From Mucilaginibacter sp. (GTDB lineage Bacteria; Bacteroidota; Bacteroidia; Sphingobacteriales; Sphingobacteriaceae), in assembly GCA_031292485.1 (NCBI GenBank), contig JARLHA010000023.1:1-64000 (forward strand): a stretch of DNA of 64,000 bases, written 5' to 3'. This document shows positions 61,624 through 64,000 of this stretch, piece by piece (the stretch's first letter is position 1; every line of letters starts with the position of its first letter). The position numbers and the translations under genes were made by a program. The notes under the pieces were generated by a model. It had not been told where the DNA came from, searched no databases, and saw only the letters and a list, made by a program, of their open reading frames with translations.

Positions 61624-64000
61624 ATGTCTACAAAGTTTTTCACTAACCGCGAAGAAAAAAGTTTATTCAGAAAGTTTAAAGGAGCCTTTGATCATATGGC
61701 TAACATCTATGCATTTCATGCGGTAGTGGGCTATTTCAGGGCTTCTGGATACTTTCCTATTCGCGAATATTTGCATAAAGTACCTGAAGTTAAAATATTA
61801 GTTGGCATTAACGTAGATCAAATAAGTGCGGAAGCAAAACGCAGAGGATTGTTATTTTTTGGTGATCCGGAGCTTACACGTGAGGAGTTTATAAAATTGA
61901 TGCGCCAGGATATACGCGAAGCCGAATATAGTAGAGAAGTTGAAGACGGTATTTTACAATTCATGGAGGATGTCATTGATAAAAGGATTCATATCAAGGT
62001 GCATAAAACTAAAAAACTTCATGCAAAAATTTATATTTTCTTACCCGAAAAGTTTAATGAATATAGTGGTGGTGAAGTAATAACCGGTTCATCTAATTTA
62101 ACGGATGCTGGATTAGGGATAAAAAATGAAGGAAATTACGAATTTAATGTAGCCTTGAGGGATTATGAGGAGATCGCATTTGCCGAATCAGAATTTCAAA
62201 AACTTTGGAATGAAGGTGAAGAAGTTTTGCCTTTTGATATACAACGGATTAAAGATGGAAGTCACATTGGGCAGTTATATAAGCCATTTGAAATTTATAT
62301 CAAGTTATTAATTGAATATTTTGGAAAAAACATAGAATACGACCCTGATTCTGTTGGTGACCTCCCAAAAAATTTCAAGAAATTAACCTATCAGATAGAC
62401 GCAGTAAATCAAGGCTACAGTATGCTATTGGAACACAGTGGCTTTATGCTGGCTGATGTAGTTGGTTTAGGTAAAACCATTATCGCAACATTAGTAGCAA
62501 AACGTTTCCTTATTGCAAATGGGACATTAAATACAAAAATATTGATCGTTTATCCACCGCATTTGGAACAAAACTGGAAAAGCACATTTAGCCAATTTGG
62601 ACTTGACAAACACGTTCGTTATATAAGCAATGGTAGTTTACACAAAATCATTGAGCACAAAACAAATGATTATTGGCCAAAGGAAGATTATGATTTAATA
62701 TTGGTTGATGAAGCCCACAAATTTAGAAATCATAAAGCCCAGATGTTTCAGCAGCTTCAATTGATCTGTAAAACTCCGCGTGCAGTTGAAGGAAATGTTT
62801 TGGGTTTAAGGAAAAAGGTGATTTTGATCTCTGCAACGCCCTTAAACAACCGACCCGAAGATATCTATTACCAACTTCAGCTATTTACTGATGCCCGAAA
62901 GTCAACCCTGCCAGTTACCAACTTACAAGCTTTTTTTGCGCCTTTAATCAGAAAATATAAAGATGTGTTATCAGCTGCAAAAATTACAGGAAAACCCGAT
63001 ATTAACGAGTTAAGGAAAATTTACGGCACAATTCGCGAAAAGGTTCTGCAGCCTATAACGGTTAGACGTACACGTAAAGATGTGGAATCATATGGCGATT
63101 ATAAAAAAGACCTTGACACACAGGGTATTAAATTCCCAGCTATAAACCCTCCGATTTCTATTGAGTATAAACTTGGTCCGCAATTAGGCCAGTTATTCAT
63201 TAATACTATAGATTTCCTTGTGAATAAAATTGCGTATTACAGATACAGGGCTATCGAATATCTGTTACCGGATATTCAGAAGAAATATTACACACAAGCC
63301 GAAACCGCATCGAAAACGCTGGCATACATCATGATGACGCAATTGGTTAAACGGCTTGAGAGTTCTTTTGATGCTTTTAAAATATCACTCGACCGCTTTC
63401 ACATTTCTACCATGCGGATGATAGAAATGTTCGAAAAAGGCAAAGTTTATGTTGCACCCGATGCACAGATTAATGAACTGATGAACAAGGGATGGGACGA
63501 AGAACGAATAGATGAATATATCCTTGAACTTTCCATTGAGAACCCCAAAAATCAAATATTTACACCTGATGATTTTGATGATAGGTTTTTAGTGCTTTTA
63601 AAAGAAGATTTAGTATTTATTGATACAATTTGTAAAGAATGGAAAAAGGTGCATGAAGACCCTAAACTGGACGTATTTAAAAAACTATTAAAGCAGGAAC
63701 TTTTAAGGAAAGATTACAATCCGTCAGGTAAACTGGTAATATTTACCGAATCAAAAGACACGGCAAAGTATCTGTTAAAGGAATTTAAAGAATGGGGTTA
63801 TGAAAAAGAAACGTTAATGATTTCGGCCGATAACCGTAAATCCTTTCATAACCAGATACTAAGCAATTTTGATGCAAATTTACCCGGCGTTCAGGATCAT
63901 GATATTAATTTTTTAATTACTACCGAGGTTTTAGCCGAAGGCATTAACCTTCATAGGGCAAATGTATTAGTTAACTACGACACTCCATGGAATGCTACCC
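61624..64000 (+). CDS. PLD-nuclease/SNF2-type helicase fusion, truncated by window end
   Basis: 792 codons are visible before the window edge; there is no stop. An N-terminal phospholipase D-like domain (about 1-200) has an HxK motif (KLHAKIYIF, His133) followed by TGSSNLTDAGL (about 154-164) and NEGNYEFNVAL. A superfamily II helicase core follows: motif I ADVVGLGKTIIATL (about 277), motif II DLILVDEAHKFRN (about 357), motif III LISATPLNNRPEDIYYQ, and motif V/VI TTEVLAEGINLHRANVLVNYDTPWNAT near the edge. One HKD motif suggests a dimeric NgoFVII-like nuclease. Such fusions are found with DNA methyltransferases in restriction or defence islands. Low G+C fits acquired DNA. Confidence 0.9.
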   Translation, partial: MSTKFFTNREEKSLFRKFKGAFDHMANIYAFHAVVGYFRASGYFPIREYLHKVPEVKILVGINVDQISAEAKRRGLLFFGDPELTREEFIKLMRQDIREAEYSREVEDGILQFMEDVIDKRIHIKVHKTKKLHAKIYIFLPEKFNEYSGGEVITGSSNLTDAGLGIKNEGNYEFNVALRDYEEIAFAESEFQKLWNEGEEVLPFDIQRIKDGSHIGQLYKPFEIYIKLLIEYFGKNIEYDPDSVGDLPKNFKKLTYQIDAVNQGYSMLLEHSGFMLADVVGLGKTIIATLVAKRFLIANGTLNTKILIVYPPHLEQNWKSTFSQFGLDKHVRYISNGSLHKIIEHKTNDYWPKEDYDLILVDEAHKFRNHKAQMFQQLQLICKTPRAVEGNVLGLRKKVILISATPLNNRPEDIYYQLQLFTDARKSTLPVTNLQAFFAPLIRKYKDVLSAAKITGKPDINELRKIYGTIREKVLQPITVRRTRKDVESYGDYKKDLDTQGIKFPAINPPISIEYKLGPQLGQLFINTIDFLVNKIAYYRYRAIEYLLPDIQKKYYTQAETASKTLAYIMMTQLVKRLESSFDAFKISLDRFHISTMRMIEMFEKGKVYVAPDAQINELMNKGWDEERIDEYILELSIENPKNQIFTPDDFDDRFLVLLKEDLVFIDTICKEWKKVHEDPKLDVFKKLLKQELLRKDYNPSGKLVIFTESKDTAKYLLKEFKEWGYEKETLMISADNRKSFHNQILSNFDANLPGVQDHDINFLITTEVLAEGINLHRANVLVNYDTPWNAT

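Noticed and set aside
1-64000. tRNA, rRNA, tmRNA and riboswitch genes
   Set aside because: No cloverleaf, rRNA blocks or known riboswitch cores were recognised in the intergenic stretches; by eye this cannot exclude short ncRNAs.

Overview
The window looks like chromosomal DNA from a Bacteroidota species, most likely family Sphingobacteriaceae (Mucilaginibacter/Pedobacter-like). The evidence is a 2352-residue SprA (type IX secretion translocon), a Bacteroidota-type LptE, DUF4292 lipoprotein, DUF2752 and CCC-motif membrane proteins, weak Shine-Dalgarno signals, and several TAnnTTTG boxes just upstream of start codons, which is the -7 element of the Bacteroidota housekeeping sigma factor. Most of the window is core genome. 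No rRNA, tRNA, CRISPR array or intact transposase was seen.

Layout. 0.1-8.8 kb: dxs, a small AT-rich antitoxin/PIN-toxin pair, scpA, glyA, a single-domain response regulator, comF, a stand-alone AAA/DUF4143 ATPase and rlmN. 8.9-20.3 kb: an amidohydrolase, acylphosphatase, a Wzx-like flippase, dut, a TPR protein, a DUF4292 lipoprotein, an EnvC-like LytM protein, two TatA-like genes, gatA and a LysM lytic transglycosylase. 20.4-30.6 kb: maeB, ruvA and sprA. 30.7-35.3 kb: a DUF2807 protein and two tandem AsmA-like membrane-anchored paralogues. 35.4-44.5 kb: miaB, a sigma-54 activator, lptE, an acidic TPR-like protein, secG, groES-groEL and mscS. 44.5-52.1 kb: a seven-gene minus-strand MoxR/DUF58/DUF4350/DUF4129/membrane/SpoIIM cluster (six annotated ORFs in one run) with a divergent RDD gene, then DUF2752 and CCC-motif genes. 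52.2-57.9 kb: sdaA, a Tat-exported class V aminotransferase, two tandem SGNH lipoproteins, lipB and a phosphopantetheinyl transferase. 58.0-60.9 kb: a GC-rich block with phyH, Gfo/Idh oxidoreductase and dcd. 60.9-61.6 kb: a repeat-rich non-coding gap. 61.6 kb to the end: a truncated PLD-nuclease/SNF2-helicase fusion that looks like the first gene of a defence or restriction island.

The most unusual signal is not a gene. At least a dozen gene junctions carry arrays of 7-nt (sometimes 8-nt) degenerate tandem words. They are usually arranged as two inverted arms, use a different word at each locus, and often begin in or right after a stop codon. A second signal is a pair of abutting 32-bp palindromes, each built 14-4-14 from the same half-site, in the leader of the AAA/DUF4143 ATPase. 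A third is a 117-bp palindromic element with 8-bp terminal inverted repeats lying in frame inside miaB. Function is unknown for all three; the structure is read directly from the sequence.
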